Source of the DNA: [Ruminococcus] lactaris ATCC 29176 | Lineage (GTDB): Bacteria; Bacillota; Clostridia; Lachnospirales; Lachnospiraceae | Length of the DNA stretch: 64,000 bases | Direction of reading: 5' to 3' | Assembly (NCBI RefSeq): GCF_025152405.1 | Contig: NZ_CP102292.1 | Location: 248,001-312,000 of the forward strand | In this document: positions 25,087 to 33,439 of the stretch, one piece after another | Layout: each line of letters begins with the position of its first letter | How positions within the stretch are numbered: position 1 is the first letter of the stretch | Notes under the pieces: model-generated | Database searches by the model: none | What the model saw: the letters and a program-made list of their open reading frames with translations, nothing else | Told to the model about the DNA's origin: nothing | Made by a program: the position numbers and the translations under genes

Positions 25087-25863
25087 TTACAGTATCACGA
25101 TCACGGTCTGATACCCCGCTCTTTTCAGCCTGCGTTCCATAGCAACAGCTTCATCCAGTGTCTCAAAAGAACCGACATTCACTCGGTACAGGTCATTCCC
25201 TTCTAAAAGTTCTGCAGGAAAATCCTGGGATCGAAGTTCTCCCAGCAGGCGGTTGGCATAAGTCCGGTTGCGGAAAGCTCCGGTCTGAACAGAATAAAAA
25301 GGCTGTATCACATCGTTATCAATTTCGCCTCCAAGATCCAGTGTATCGAGAATCCCCTGGGTGATGGCGAGAGCAATATCATTAAAATTATTATCAAAAA
25401 TCTGATTATCAACATCAGAATTAATGAATCCGACCTCGACAAGAACTGCAGGCATCTGGGTACGGCGGAGAACGACCAGTCCGGGACGTTCCTTGACTCC
25501 TAAGTTGACAAAACCGACGGATTCAAGCTGATCGTTGATATTTTGAGCCATTTTATATTTGATACCGGATTTATCATAGATCAGAGATTCCACACCGGAA
25601 ACAGTATTGTCAGTTGGATAAGAATTGCGGTGAATGGAAATAAAAAAATCAACCCCTGCGATATTTGCCTCCATGGCTTTCTGATAAGGGGATTCATAAA
25701 TATCAGTGGTACGGGTATAAAGAATATCAATTCCTCTTTCCTGAAGCAGTTCACCGATGGCGAGTGTCAGGGCAAGTGCATCGTCTTTTTCCTGACGGCC
25801 ATTATACACAGCACCCGGATCACGACCTCCATGTCCTGCATCAAGCATAATAGAATAAGGCAT
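25087..25863 (-). CDS. N-acetylmuramoyl-L-alanine amidase with SPOR domain, CwlC-like
   Basis: The 258-residue protein has an Amidase_3 domain (1-175): zinc ligands in LDAGHGGRDPG and in the segment with GRQEKDDAL, His in FFISIHRNSY, and the catalytic Glu in PAVLVEVGFINS. A SPOR domain follows (about 185-258, FYSVQTGAFRNRTYAN, YRVNVGSFETLDEA), which binds denuded glycan strands. It cuts the amide between muramic acid and the stem peptide. There is no signal peptide; the domain order matches Bacillus CwlC, which acts from inside the mother cell late in sporulation, so a similar role is inferred. Confidence 0.88.
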   Translation of the reverse strand: MPYSIMLDAGHGGRDPGAVYNGRQEKDDALALTLAIGELLQERGIDILYTRTTDIYESPYQKAMEANIAGVDFFISIHRNSYPTDNTVSGVESLIYDKSGIKYKMAQNINDQLESVGFVNLGVKERPGLVVLRRTQMPAVLVEVGFINSDVDNQIFDNNFNDIALAITQGILDTLDLGGEIDNDVIQPFYSVQTGAFRNRTYANRLLGELRSQDFPAELLEGNDLYRVNVGSFETLDEAVAMERRLKRAGYQTVIVIL

Positions 25864-26076
25864 AGTTATTTCTCCGTTGATGGATCTTTTCTATATATTA
25901 TATGAAAAACAGGCAGAAAAGGTCAAAGCCGGTGAGGAAAGGAACTGACAGAATGAAAGGAAAAGTGCTGGCAGAAGAAAAAGCTGATCGAATACAAGGA
26001 AAGAGTTTTCAAAAACCTATGGATTTTGTGGGAAATACATATTAAAATAAAATCCAACAGGAAGGGAGATGCGGAA

Positions 26077-27213
26077 ATGATTTACTTGGATAATGCGGCA
26101 ACTACGATGCGGAAACCACCACAGGTAGTGCAGGCTGTGGTGAAAGCACTGGAATCAATAGGAAATGCAGGAAGAGGGGCATATCATGCGTCTTTGGATG
26201 CATCCCGGATCATCTATGATACAAGAGTAAAACTGGTAGAGTTTTTTGGCGGAGACCATGCGGAGCAGGTCGCGTTTACTGCAAATTCAACAGAAAGCCT
26301 GAATCTTGCCATCAAAGGACTCTTTTATCCGGGCGATCATATTATCACAACGGCACTGGAACATAACTCGGTTCTGCGTCCCCTGTATGAAATGGAAGAA
26401 AAAGGAACAGAACTGACAATTCTGAAGAGTGATGAAAAGGGATGCATTTCTTATGAAGAGATGGAAAATGCGATCCGTGAAAATACCCGGGCGATCATCT
26501 GCACGCATGGCTCAAATGTGACCGGGAATCTGCTGGATCTGACGAAAATCGGAAAAATAGCAAAGATGCATGGACTGCTCTTTATCGTGGATGCTTCTCA
26601 GACAGCGGGAGTATTTCCAATCAACGTAAAGCAGATGCAGATCGATGTTCTCTGCTTTACCGGTCATAAAGGACTGCTTGGACCGCAGGGAACAGGTGGA
26701 CTTTATGTAAAAAAGGGGATTGAGATCCGTCCGTTGAAAAGTGGCGGAAGTGGAGTACAGTCATATAGTAAAAGGCATCCCCGGCAGATGCCCACTGCCT
26801 TGGAGGCAGGGACATTAAATGCACATGGGATCGCAGGTCTGCACGCAGCACTGGATTATCTGACGGAAACCGGGATTGATACGATCCGCGAAAAAGAACA
26901 GGCATTGATGTGGGAATTTTATGAAAAAGTCAGAAAAATTCCAGGGGTGATCGTATATGGCGATTTTTCCGGGAAAGAACGCTGTCCCATCGTGACGCTT
27001 AATTTTGAGGATGTTGATTCGGCAGAACTCAGTGATGCCTTATTCACAGAGTATGGGATTTCAACAAGACCGGGAGTTCACTGTGCACCGCTCATGCATG
27101 AGGCACTGGGTACAGTGGAACAGGGAGCGGTACGGTTCAGCTTTTCCCACTATAATACAGAGAAGGAAATTCTGACAGCAGTAGAGGCACTGAAAGAACT
27201 GGCAGAACTATAA
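26077..27213 (+). CDS. Class V aminotransferase, cysteine desulfurase family
   Basis: The 378-residue protein starts MIYLDNAATTMRKPP and carries the NifS/SufS-like core: FTANSTESLNLAIKG, TALEHNSVLRPL, CTHGSNVTGNLLD, the PLP lysine in CFTGHKGLLGPQGTGGLY, and a late GISTRPGVHCAPLMHEALG with the catalytic Cys loop. It fits the group of stand-alone cysteine desulfurases that free sulfur from cysteine. No SufU/IscU gene is adjacent, so the sulfur acceptor is unknown. The ATG at 26077 is preceded by GGAAGGGAG; an earlier in-frame ATG at 26026 has no such site. Confidence 0.87.
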   Translation: MIYLDNAATTMRKPPQVVQAVVKALESIGNAGRGAYHASLDASRIIYDTRVKLVEFFGGDHAEQVAFTANSTESLNLAIKGLFYPGDHIITTALEHNSVLRPLYEMEEKGTELTILKSDEKGCISYEEMENAIRENTRAIICTHGSNVTGNLLDLTKIGKIAKMHGLLFIVDASQTAGVFPINVKQMQIDVLCFTGHKGLLGPQGTGGLYVKKGIEIRPLKSGGSGVQSYSKRHPRQMPTALEAGTLNAHGIAGLHAALDYLTETGIDTIREKEQALMWEFYEKVRKIPGVIVYGDFSGKERCPIVTLNFEDVDSAELSDALFTEYGISTRPGVHCAPLMHEALGTVEQGAVRFSFSHYNTEKEILTAVEALKELAEL

Positions 27214-27287
27214 GAAAGATGCTTTGCGAGTCATCGCGTAATTCAGAGAATCTGCCGCAGGCAGCTTCTCTTGCATACTTTGGTAAT

Positions 27288-27337
27288 AAAATACAGCACC
27301 TGGTGGAAATAAATCCACTACAGGTGCCGTATTTTTA
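27288..27337. terminator. Bidirectional terminator
   Basis: AAATACAGCACCTG pairs with CAGGTGCCGTATTT, with an inner GTGGA/TCCAC stem and a T-run after it. It serves the desulfurase gene and the convergent CNNM/CorC-type gene. Confidence 0.85.
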
Positions 27338-27347
27338 TATCAGAGGC

Positions 27348-28694
27348 TTACACTTCATGTTCGGAAGAAACTTTCTGCTCAGAAGAATCATCAGAAGAAA
27401 CGGCTGCAGTCTCTGTATGCGTATCAGAAGCAGTTACATCGGATTCCGGTAAATAAATATGAACGCTTTCTACGCGGTTCTTATCCAGTTTTTCAACGAC
27501 GAGCCGGATGCCATCCTCCGTCATCACTTCATCTCCGGTCGCCGGGAGACGATCAAGATGTTCGATGATAAATCCGCCGAGAGAATCATAATCTTCGGAC
27601 TCCAGCTTTGTATTCAGATGATCGTTCACATCATCCAGGCTCATAGAACCTTCAATGATATATTCTCGGTCAGAAATCTGCTGAACCAGTTCATCTTCTT
27701 TTTCATCATACTCGTCGTGGATCTCACCAACGATCTCTTCCAGAATATCCTCCAGTGTGATGAGTCCTGCCATTTCGCCATATTCATCCAGCACGATGGC
27801 AATATTAAAGGTAGAATCCCTCATCTCAACGAGTAATTCAGAAATATTTTTATATTCGTAAGTGAAATGCGGCTCACGAAGAAAATCTTTCATATGAAAC
27901 TCGGTATTTGCATCATAAAGAAGCAGATCCTTCATATTAATGATACCGACGATGTTGTCCTGCGTTTCCTCGTAGACCGGAAGACGGGTAAACTTATCTT
28001 CACGGAAAATATCGATCAGTTCTTCATAAGTATTGTCTACACTGGCAAAGGTGACATGGACTTTTGGAACCATGATATCTTTGGCATTGGCATCTCCCAG
28101 ATCAAATACATTGTAGATCATTTCCTTTTCATCGGATTCAATCACGCCATCTTCGTGGCTGACATCTACGATTGTACGAAGCTCTTCTTCAGTCATTGCG
28201 TTATTCACGGCATCAGGATCAACATGCATGATCAGCATGATCACACGGGAGAATAAATTAATGATGAAGATGAAAGGTGTCATGACCGTCATAAAAAACT
28301 TGAAAAATGGAATATAACGTAGCGTGACCTTTTCTGCGTTGAGCGTTGCATAATTCTTCGGGGTAATCTCTCCGAATACGAGGATCGCAACAGTCAGTAC
28401 AGCGGTTGCGATACTGACCATATAACCGCCAAAATGATAGGCAAGTGAAGTAGCAAGCGAAGAGGCAGAGATGTTCACGATATTGTTGCCGATCAGTATG
28501 GCACTGAGCATCTTCTGGGTATGATTCTCCGTAATATCAAGAACCATGGCAGCACGCTTGTTTCCCTCGTCTGCAAGGGAACGGAGACGGATCTTATTCA
28601 CCGCCATCAGTGCTGTCTCGTTAGATGAAAAAAATGCTGAAAGAATCAGCAGGATAATCAATATAATCAGTTGGAAAGTGTCACTCGCGTCCAC
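27348..28694 (-). CDS. CNNM/CorC-type membrane protein (DUF21, CBS pair, CorC_HlyC)
   Basis: The 448-residue protein has an N-terminal DUF21 membrane domain (about 1-190) with SAFFSSNETALMAVNKIRLRSLAD and GEITPKNYA, then two CBS motifs (about 205-330), then a transporter-associated CorC_HlyC domain (about 345-425, DYDSLGGFIIEHLDRLPATGDEV). The last 30 residues are Ser/Thr/Asp-rich. Family members are linked to Mg2+ or other cation export and were once called hemolysin TlyC. The start is GTG at 28694, preceded by AAAAGGAG. It is divergent from murB. Confidence 0.88.
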   Translation of the reverse strand: MDASDTFQLIILIILLILSAFFSSNETALMAVNKIRLRSLADEGNKRAAMVLDITENHTQKMLSAILIGNNIVNISASSLATSLAYHFGGYMVSIATAVLTVAILVFGEITPKNYATLNAEKVTLRYIPFFKFFMTVMTPFIFIINLFSRVIMLIMHVDPDAVNNAMTEEELRTIVDVSHEDGVIESDEKEMIYNVFDLGDANAKDIMVPKVHVTFASVDNTYEELIDIFREDKFTRLPVYEETQDNIVGIINMKDLLLYDANTEFHMKDFLREPHFTYEYKNISELLVEMRDSTFNIAIVLDEYGEMAGLITLEDILEEIVGEIHDEYDEKEDELVQQISDREYIIEGSMSLDDVNDHLNTKLESEDYDSLGGFIIEHLDRLPATGDEVMTEDGIRLVVEKLDKNRVESVHIYLPESDVTASDTHTETAAVSSDDSSEQKVSSEHEV

Positions 28695-28890
28695 TTGAAA
28701 TAATCACTCCTTTTGTATGATAAAAGTCAATTTAGATATACTCAATTAGTATACACTTTTTTCAGGTGATTTGCAAGTGGCGGCACAGTCCGGCGAGTGT
28801 GAACTGTTATTTTGGATCTGCTGCTTTTACAAAATGATGCAGATTCTGCTTTGAGTCGCTTTTCTCAGCCTATTTTATGAAAAGGGTGGC

Positions 28891-28919
28891 TTTACTTTAA
28901 ATGTGGCGTGGTGTATGAT
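28891..28919 (+). promoter_or_regulatory. Promoter of the murB-rapZ-whiA-crh operon
   Basis: TTTACT (28891-28896), 17-bp spacer, TATGAT (28914-28919), about 34 bp before the murB start. Confidence 0.65.
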
Positions 28920-28959
28920 GTTTACAGCACTTAACAGAAAAGAAATGGAGTAAAAATAT

Positions 28960-29865
28960 ATGGATTTATACAGCAGTCTGTGTACGATTACGAAGGAAGA
29001 AAATATTTTGAGAGACGAACCGATGTGCCGACATACGACTTTCCGTGTGGGCGGACCGGCAGATTATTTTGTCACACCACAGTCAGTGGAAGAGATCCGG
29101 GGGATACTCGCAGTATGCCGGAAAGAGAATGTTCCTTATTATATTGTAGGAAATGGAAGCAATCTTCTTGTTGGTGACGGTGGATTCCGGGGAGTTGTTC
29201 TTCAGATTTTTAAAAAGATGAATGACGTCCGGGTAGAGGGCGAAAGGGTGACTGCTCAGGCGGGAGTGCTTTTGTCAAAAGTGGCAAGTGCAGCATATAA
29301 TGCGTCATTGACCGGTTTGGAATTTGCAGCAGGGATCCCCGGTACACTGGGCGGTGCGGTAAGGATGAATGCAGGTGCTTATGGAGGCGAAATGAAGCAG
29401 GTGTTGGAAAGTGCAGTTGTCCTGACGCAGGAGGGAGAACTTCTGACGATCCCGGTGGAAGAACTGGGACTTGCTTACCGTACCAGTGTGGTAGAAAAGA
29501 AAGATTATGTTGTGGTGGAGGCAACACTCAGACTGAAAAAGGGCGATCAGGCAGCAATCCGTGAGGTGATGGATGATCTGAAGCAGCGGAGAGTGACAAA
29601 GCAGCCACTGGAATTTGGAAGTGCAGGCAGTACATTTAAGCGTCCGAAAGGCTATTTTGCCGGAAAGCTGATCGAGGATGCGGGACTGCGGGGATTTCGT
29701 ATTGGGGATGCACAGGTTTCTGAAAAGCACTGCGGATTTGTTATCAACAGGGGAAATGCGACAGCAGCCCAGGTCTGCGAGCTGATGCAGGAAGTTGTAA
29801 AGAAAGTGAAAGAGACTTCCGGAGTAACGCTGGAGCCGGAAGTGAAAAGGATAGGAGAGTTTTAG
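28960..29865 (+). CDS. murB: UDP-N-acetylenolpyruvoylglucosamine reductase
   Basis: The 301-residue flavoprotein has the FAD-binding PCMH region with HTTFRVGGPADYFVTP, YIVGNGSNLLVGDGGF and GIPGTLGGAVRMNAGAYGGEM. The C-terminal substrate domain has the catalytic Ser in EFGSAGSTFKRP (type II MurB) and the final Glu in VTLEPEVKRIGEF. It reduces UDP-GlcNAc-enolpyruvate to UDP-MurNAc in peptidoglycan synthesis. It is the first gene of a tight operon with rapZ (1 bp gap), an arrangement common in Clostridia. Confidence 0.95.
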   Translation: MDLYSSLCTITKEENILRDEPMCRHTTFRVGGPADYFVTPQSVEEIRGILAVCRKENVPYYIVGNGSNLLVGDGGFRGVVLQIFKKMNDVRVEGERVTAQAGVLLSKVASAAYNASLTGLEFAAGIPGTLGGAVRMNAGAYGGEMKQVLESAVVLTQEGELLTIPVEELGLAYRTSVVEKKDYVVVEATLRLKKGDQAAIREVMDDLKQRRVTKQPLEFGSAGSTFKRPKGYFAGKLIEDAGLRGFRIGDAQVSEKHCGFVINRGNATAAQVCELMQEVVKKVKETSGVTLEPEVKRIGEF

Positions 29866-29866
29866 G

Positions 29867-30745
29867 ATGCGTTTTGTTATCGTTACGGGAATGTCGGGAG
29901 CAGGAAAGTCTACGGCTCTGAAGATGCTTGAGGATATGGGATATTTTTGCGTGGACAATCTGCCGATCCCGCTTCTTCCGGGATTTGTCCAGATGTTGCA
30001 GAATACAGATACAGAGATGAAAAAAGTAGCTTTGGGACTGGATGTGAGAAGTGGACAGGATCTTTCCGGACTGAAGGAAAATCTGGAAGCAATGGATCGT
30101 GACCGGATCGGATATGAGATCCTTTTCCTTGATGCGAATGATGCAGTACTTGTGAAGCGTTATAAAGAGACAAGGAGGCAGCATCCTTTAAGCGGATCGG
30201 GAAGAGTGGATACCGGAATTGCGAAAGAAAGAGAAAAGATTCTTTTCCTTAAAATGAAGGCGACTTATATTTTAGATACCAGTAAAATGCTGACCAGAGA
30301 GCTTCGGATCGAGTTGGAAAAGATTTTTGTGGATGGGCAGAGTTTCTGCAATCTTTATATTACGGTTATGTCGTTTGGGTTCAAATATGGGATTCCGCAG
30401 GATGCGGATCTTGTCTTTGATGTGCGTTTTCTGCCGAATCCGTATTATATTGATACATTGCGGGAGAAGACCGGGAATGAGGCGGAAGTGCAGGATTATG
30501 TGATGCAGAATGACAAAGGAAGGATCTTTCTTGACAAGCTGAAAGACATGATGGAATTTCTGATTCCGAATTATATCCTGGAGGGGAAGAATCAGCTTGT
30601 GATCGCAATCGGATGTACCGGAGGAAAGCACAGATCAGTTACACTGGCGAATGCACTCTACCAGATTCTGGATAAAGAAGAAAATTATGGGGTGCGTATC
30701 GAACATCGTGACATTGGAAAAGATAGCATCACGAAAAGAAAGTAA
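29867..30745 (+). CDS. rapZ: RapZ/YvcJ nucleotide-binding protein
   Basis: The 292-residue protein opens with VIVTGMSGAGKSTALKMLEDMG, a Walker A P-loop, followed by YFCVDNLP. The C-terminal domain has FGFKYGIPQDADLVFDVRFLPNPYY and IGCTGGKHRSVTLANAL, the conserved RapZ sugar/RNA-binding part. In E. coli RapZ binds glucosamine 6-phosphate and controls glmS through small RNAs; in Firmicutes YvcJ has a poorly defined role. The location after murB links it to cell-wall precursor supply. The common neighbour yvcK is missing; whiA follows after 12 bp. Confidence 0.93.
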   Translation: MRFVIVTGMSGAGKSTALKMLEDMGYFCVDNLPIPLLPGFVQMLQNTDTEMKKVALGLDVRSGQDLSGLKENLEAMDRDRIGYEILFLDANDAVLVKRYKETRRQHPLSGSGRVDTGIAKEREKILFLKMKATYILDTSKMLTRELRIELEKIFVDGQSFCNLYITVMSFGFKYGIPQDADLVFDVRFLPNPYYIDTLREKTGNEAEVQDYVMQNDKGRIFLDKLKDMMEFLIPNYILEGKNQLVIAIGCTGGKHRSVTLANALYQILDKEENYGVRIEHRDIGKDSITKRK

Positions 30746-30757
30746 AAGGTGGGGAAA

Positions 30758-31717
30758 ATGTCGTTTTCCGGTAAAGTAAAAGAAGAACTGGCAGGAAATA
30801 TCAGTCCGGCAAGGCATTGCCGGATTGCCGAGCTGGCTGCATTTATTGGTATGTGCGGAACGGTTGCAATCAACAGCTTTGACCAGTACAGCATAAGAAT
30901 CCATACAGAAAATTTACTTGTGGCAAGAAAAGTCTTTACATTGATCCAAAAAACCTTTAATATAAAGGCTGATGCCTCTGTAAGAAGGAATATCAGCAAG
31001 CAGACTGTATCCTATGCAGTTGTGATCCGCAGGCATGAAGATGCACTGAGGATCCTGCAGGCGACGAAGATGACAGAAGAATATGAGGATAATGGAGAGA
31101 GTATTCATGCAGTAGATCCGCTGATCGTGCAGCAGACCTGTTGTAAAAGAGCATTTTTGAGAGGTGCATTTCAGGCATCAGGCTCCATGAGTGATCCGAA
31201 CAAGTCTTATCATTTTGAGATTGTCTGTTCTACAGAAGAGATGGGAAAGCAGGTCTGTACTCTGATGCGAAGTTTTTCAATGGATGCAAAGACGGTTCTG
31301 AGGAAGAAGTCTTATGTAGTTTATCTGAAAGAGGGGTCGCAGATCGTAGATATATTGAATATCATGGAAGCACACGTTTCTCTGATGGAACTTGAAAATG
31401 TCAGGATTTTAAAAGAGATGCGTAATACAGTAAACAGAAAAGTGAATTGTGAAACTGCCAATATTAATAAGACTGTATCAGCAGCAGTCAAGCAGGTTGA
31501 AGATATTACATATCTGAAAGAAACGATTGGTTTTGAAAATCTGCCGGAAGGACTTGTGGAGGCCGCTCTTGCCCGCCTTGCGAATCCTGATCTGACGTTA
31601 AAAGAGCTGGGAGCTGTTCTGAATCCCCCTGTTGGAAAGTCCGGTATCAACCATCGACTGCGGAAACTGAGTGAGTTGGCAGATAAAGTGAGGCAAGAAC
31701 AAGGAGGATTATTATGA
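30758..31717 (+). CDS. whiA: DNA-binding protein WhiA
   Basis: The 319-residue protein starts SFSGKVKEELAG and has the LAGLIDADG-homing-endonuclease-like N-terminal domain (CCKRAFLRGAFQASGSMSDPNKSYHFEI) and a C-terminal WhiA helix-turn-helix (about 230-315; LPEGLVEAALARLANPDLTLKELGAVLNPPVGKSGINHRLRKL). In Bacillus it affects cell division and chromosome segregation; in Streptomyces it controls sporulation. The ATG at 30758 follows GGTGGGG; an in-frame GTG at 30749 lies inside that site. It overlaps the next gene by ATGA. Confidence 0.93.
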   Translation: MSFSGKVKEELAGNISPARHCRIAELAAFIGMCGTVAINSFDQYSIRIHTENLLVARKVFTLIQKTFNIKADASVRRNISKQTVSYAVVIRRHEDALRILQATKMTEEYEDNGESIHAVDPLIVQQTCCKRAFLRGAFQASGSMSDPNKSYHFEIVCSTEEMGKQVCTLMRSFSMDAKTVLRKKSYVVYLKEGSQIVDILNIMEAHVSLMELENVRILKEMRNTVNRKVNCETANINKTVSAAVKQVEDITYLKETIGFENLPEGLVEAALARLANPDLTLKELGAVLNPPVGKSGINHRLRKLSELADKVRQEQGGLL

Positions 31718-31971
31718 TTAAAGAATCTGTTGTAGTAAAAGCTGACCCTGGATTTGATGGACGTCCAATCGCACTTCTTGTACAGGAAGCAAGCCAGTAT
31801 GCAAGTACAGTGTATATTCAGGTTGGAGAAAAGCATATCAATGCGAAAAGTATTATGGGGATGATGAGTCTGAACCTGATCGGTGGTGAGGAGATCACTG
31901 TCGTAACAGAGGGTGAAGATGAAGAAAAAGCAGCAGAGGGAATCAAATCTTTTTTTGCGACGGTAGGATAA
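31714..31971 (+). CDS. HPr-like protein, Crh type (no phosphorylatable His15)
   Basis: The 85-residue protein has the HPr fold pattern. At the position of the catalytic histidine (usually G-I/F-H-A-R-P) it reads GFDGRP, so the PTS histidine is replaced by Asp. The regulatory Ser is kept in INAKSIMGMMSL. This combination is that of Crh, which cannot carry sugar-PTS phosphate but can be phosphorylated by HPr kinase on Ser46 and act as a CcpA cofactor. It overlaps whiA by ATGA, matching the yvcL-crh order in Bacillus. I infer a regulatory role in carbon catabolite control. Confidence 0.85.
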   Translation: MIKESVVVKADPGFDGRPIALLVQEASQYASTVYIQVGEKHINAKSIMGMMSLNLIGGEEITVVTEGEDEEKAAEGIKSFFATVG

Positions 31972-32051
31972 ATTCCTGATAGAAGAGAAGTTAAGAGGGT
32001 TGTGCTGGAAAGTGCAGCCTTCTTTTATCTTAAATTTGGAGGTCTGTGAGT

Positions 32052-32978
32052 ATGAAGAAGATGTTATTTATTTATAATCCCAATTCAGGCATGGGGCTTC
32101 TGAAACCGAAGCTCTCAGATGTGCTGGATATTTTTGTAAAGGGCGGATATGAGGTGACGGTCTATCCTACCCAGAAATATCATGATGCCGTAAGAAAGAT
32201 GGGAGAATACGAGGAACAGTATGATCTCGTAGCATGCAGCGGAGGAGACGGAACGCTGGATGAAGTTGTTACGGGGATGATGAAGCGGGAGGACAAAGTA
32301 CCGATCGGATATATCCCGGCCGGAACAACGAATGACTTTGCAAGCAGTCTTCATATTTCCAAAAATATGCTGGAAGCGGCAGATACAGTTGTGAATGGAG
32401 TGCCGTTTGCGTGTGATGTGGGAGTGTTTAATCAGGATTACTTTGTCTATATTGCGGCATTTGGATTATTTACGGATGTTTCTTATGAGACGAAGCAGAG
32501 CATGAAAAATGTACTGGGACATCTGGCATACATATTAGAAGGAACGAAACGTATCTTTAATATTCCCTCTTACCGGATCAAAGTGACTCATGACGGAGAG
32601 ACGATAGAAGATGAATTTATTTACGGAATGGTGACGAACTCCCGATCGGTGGGGGGATTTAAAGGAATTACAGGAAAGAATGTAGTCTTTGATGATGGGA
32701 AATTTGAAGTAACACTGTTCAAGACACCAAGGAATCCAATGGAACTGAACGAGATCCTGGGGGCGTTGGCACTGAGAAAGATCAACCCGAAGCGGATGTA
32801 CTCTTTTAAGACAAATGAGGTTCATTTTGAGACAGAAGAGGAAATTCCATGGACGTTGGATGGTGAATTTGGCGGAGTGCATGAAGAAGTAGTGGTAAAA
32901 GACTGTCAGAAAGCACTTGAGATCATGGTAAAGCCGGAAGTCATTGAGGATGTCTCCGAGAAAAAAGGAACAGAATAA
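32052..32978 (+). CDS. Diacylglycerol/sphingosine kinase-like lipid kinase, YegS/DgkB family
   Basis: The 308-residue protein has the DAGK catalytic motif SGGDGTLDEVVTGM (about residue 65) after YNPNSGMGLLKPKL, and later GYIPAGTTNDFASSL, the substrate-nucleotide loop. The C-terminal beta-sandwich domain carries EEIPWTLDGEFGG. It phosphorylates diacylglycerol or a related lipid at the membrane, recycling it to phosphatidic acid. ATG at 32052 sits about ten bases after GGAGG; GTG at 32046 is an alternative. The gap to the Crh gene is short, so it may belong to the same transcript. Confidence 0.87.
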   Translation: MKKMLFIYNPNSGMGLLKPKLSDVLDIFVKGGYEVTVYPTQKYHDAVRKMGEYEEQYDLVACSGGDGTLDEVVTGMMKREDKVPIGYIPAGTTNDFASSLHISKNMLEAADTVVNGVPFACDVGVFNQDYFVYIAAFGLFTDVSYETKQSMKNVLGHLAYILEGTKRIFNIPSYRIKVTHDGETIEDEFIYGMVTNSRSVGGFKGITGKNVVFDDGKFEVTLFKTPRNPMELNEILGALALRKINPKRMYSFKTNEVHFETEEEIPWTLDGEFGGVHEEVVVKDCQKALEIMVKPEVIEDVSEKKGTE

Positions 32979-33084
32979 AGCAGAGGATAGTATCGAGCTG
33001 AAAAGGAAGAAATTTCAGAAAATATACCAATATAAACTGAATTGAAGAAATTTTTAAAAATATTAAAAAAAATGAAAAAAGTAC

Positions 33085-33113
33085 TTGCATTTTAAAAAAA
33101 AGTACTATATAAT
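33085..33113 (+). promoter_or_regulatory. Promoter of tRNA-Glu
   Basis: TTGCAT (33085-33090), 17-bp A-rich spacer and TATAAT (33108-33113), with A-tracts upstream that could act as an UP element. Confidence 0.8.
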
Positions 33114-33155
33114 CATACTTGCTTGTGACGAAAGAAAGTACAGGCAAGTAAATAT

Positions 33156-33227
33156 GGCTCCGTGGTCAAGCGGTCAAGACGCTAGCCTCTCACGCTGGAA
33201 TCAGGGGTTCGATTCCCCTCGGAGTCA
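33156..33227 (+). tRNA. tRNA-Glu(CTC)
   Basis: A 72-nt cloverleaf: acceptor GGCTCCG with CGGAGTC (one G-T pair), D-loop GTCAAGCGGTCAAGAC, anticodon loop CTCTCAC with anticodon CTC, T-arm AGGGG-TTCGATT-CCCCT and discriminator A. The 3' CCA is not encoded. It stands alone with its own promoter and terminator. Confidence 0.93.
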
Positions 33228-33230
33228 CTT

Positions 33231-33262
33231 AAGATCTGCAGAGTATTCTGCAGATCTTTTTG
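33231..33262 (+). terminator. Terminator of tRNA-Glu
   Basis: AAGATCTGCAGA pairs with TCTGCAGATCTT, followed by TTTTG, right after the tRNA. Confidence 0.85.
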
Positions 33263-33332
33263 TTTCTGCGGAAACTATTTTCTTGTACAAAAAAAGACGG
33301 GAAAGTACTTATATTTTATGCAAAACATAAGA

Positions 33333-33361
33333 TTGTCTTTTTCCATTGGATAAGCTATAAT
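33333..33361 (+). promoter_or_regulatory. Promoter of fba
   Basis: TTGTCT (33333-33338), 17-bp spacer, TATAAT (33356-33361), about 80 bp before the aldolase start. Confidence 0.75.
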
Positions 33362-33439
33362 ATAGGAAGATTCTAAATTAAATTATTTTCGGCAGTTTTC
33401 ACAGAGTGTCGGGAAATGAAAGAATTGGAGGAAATGAAT

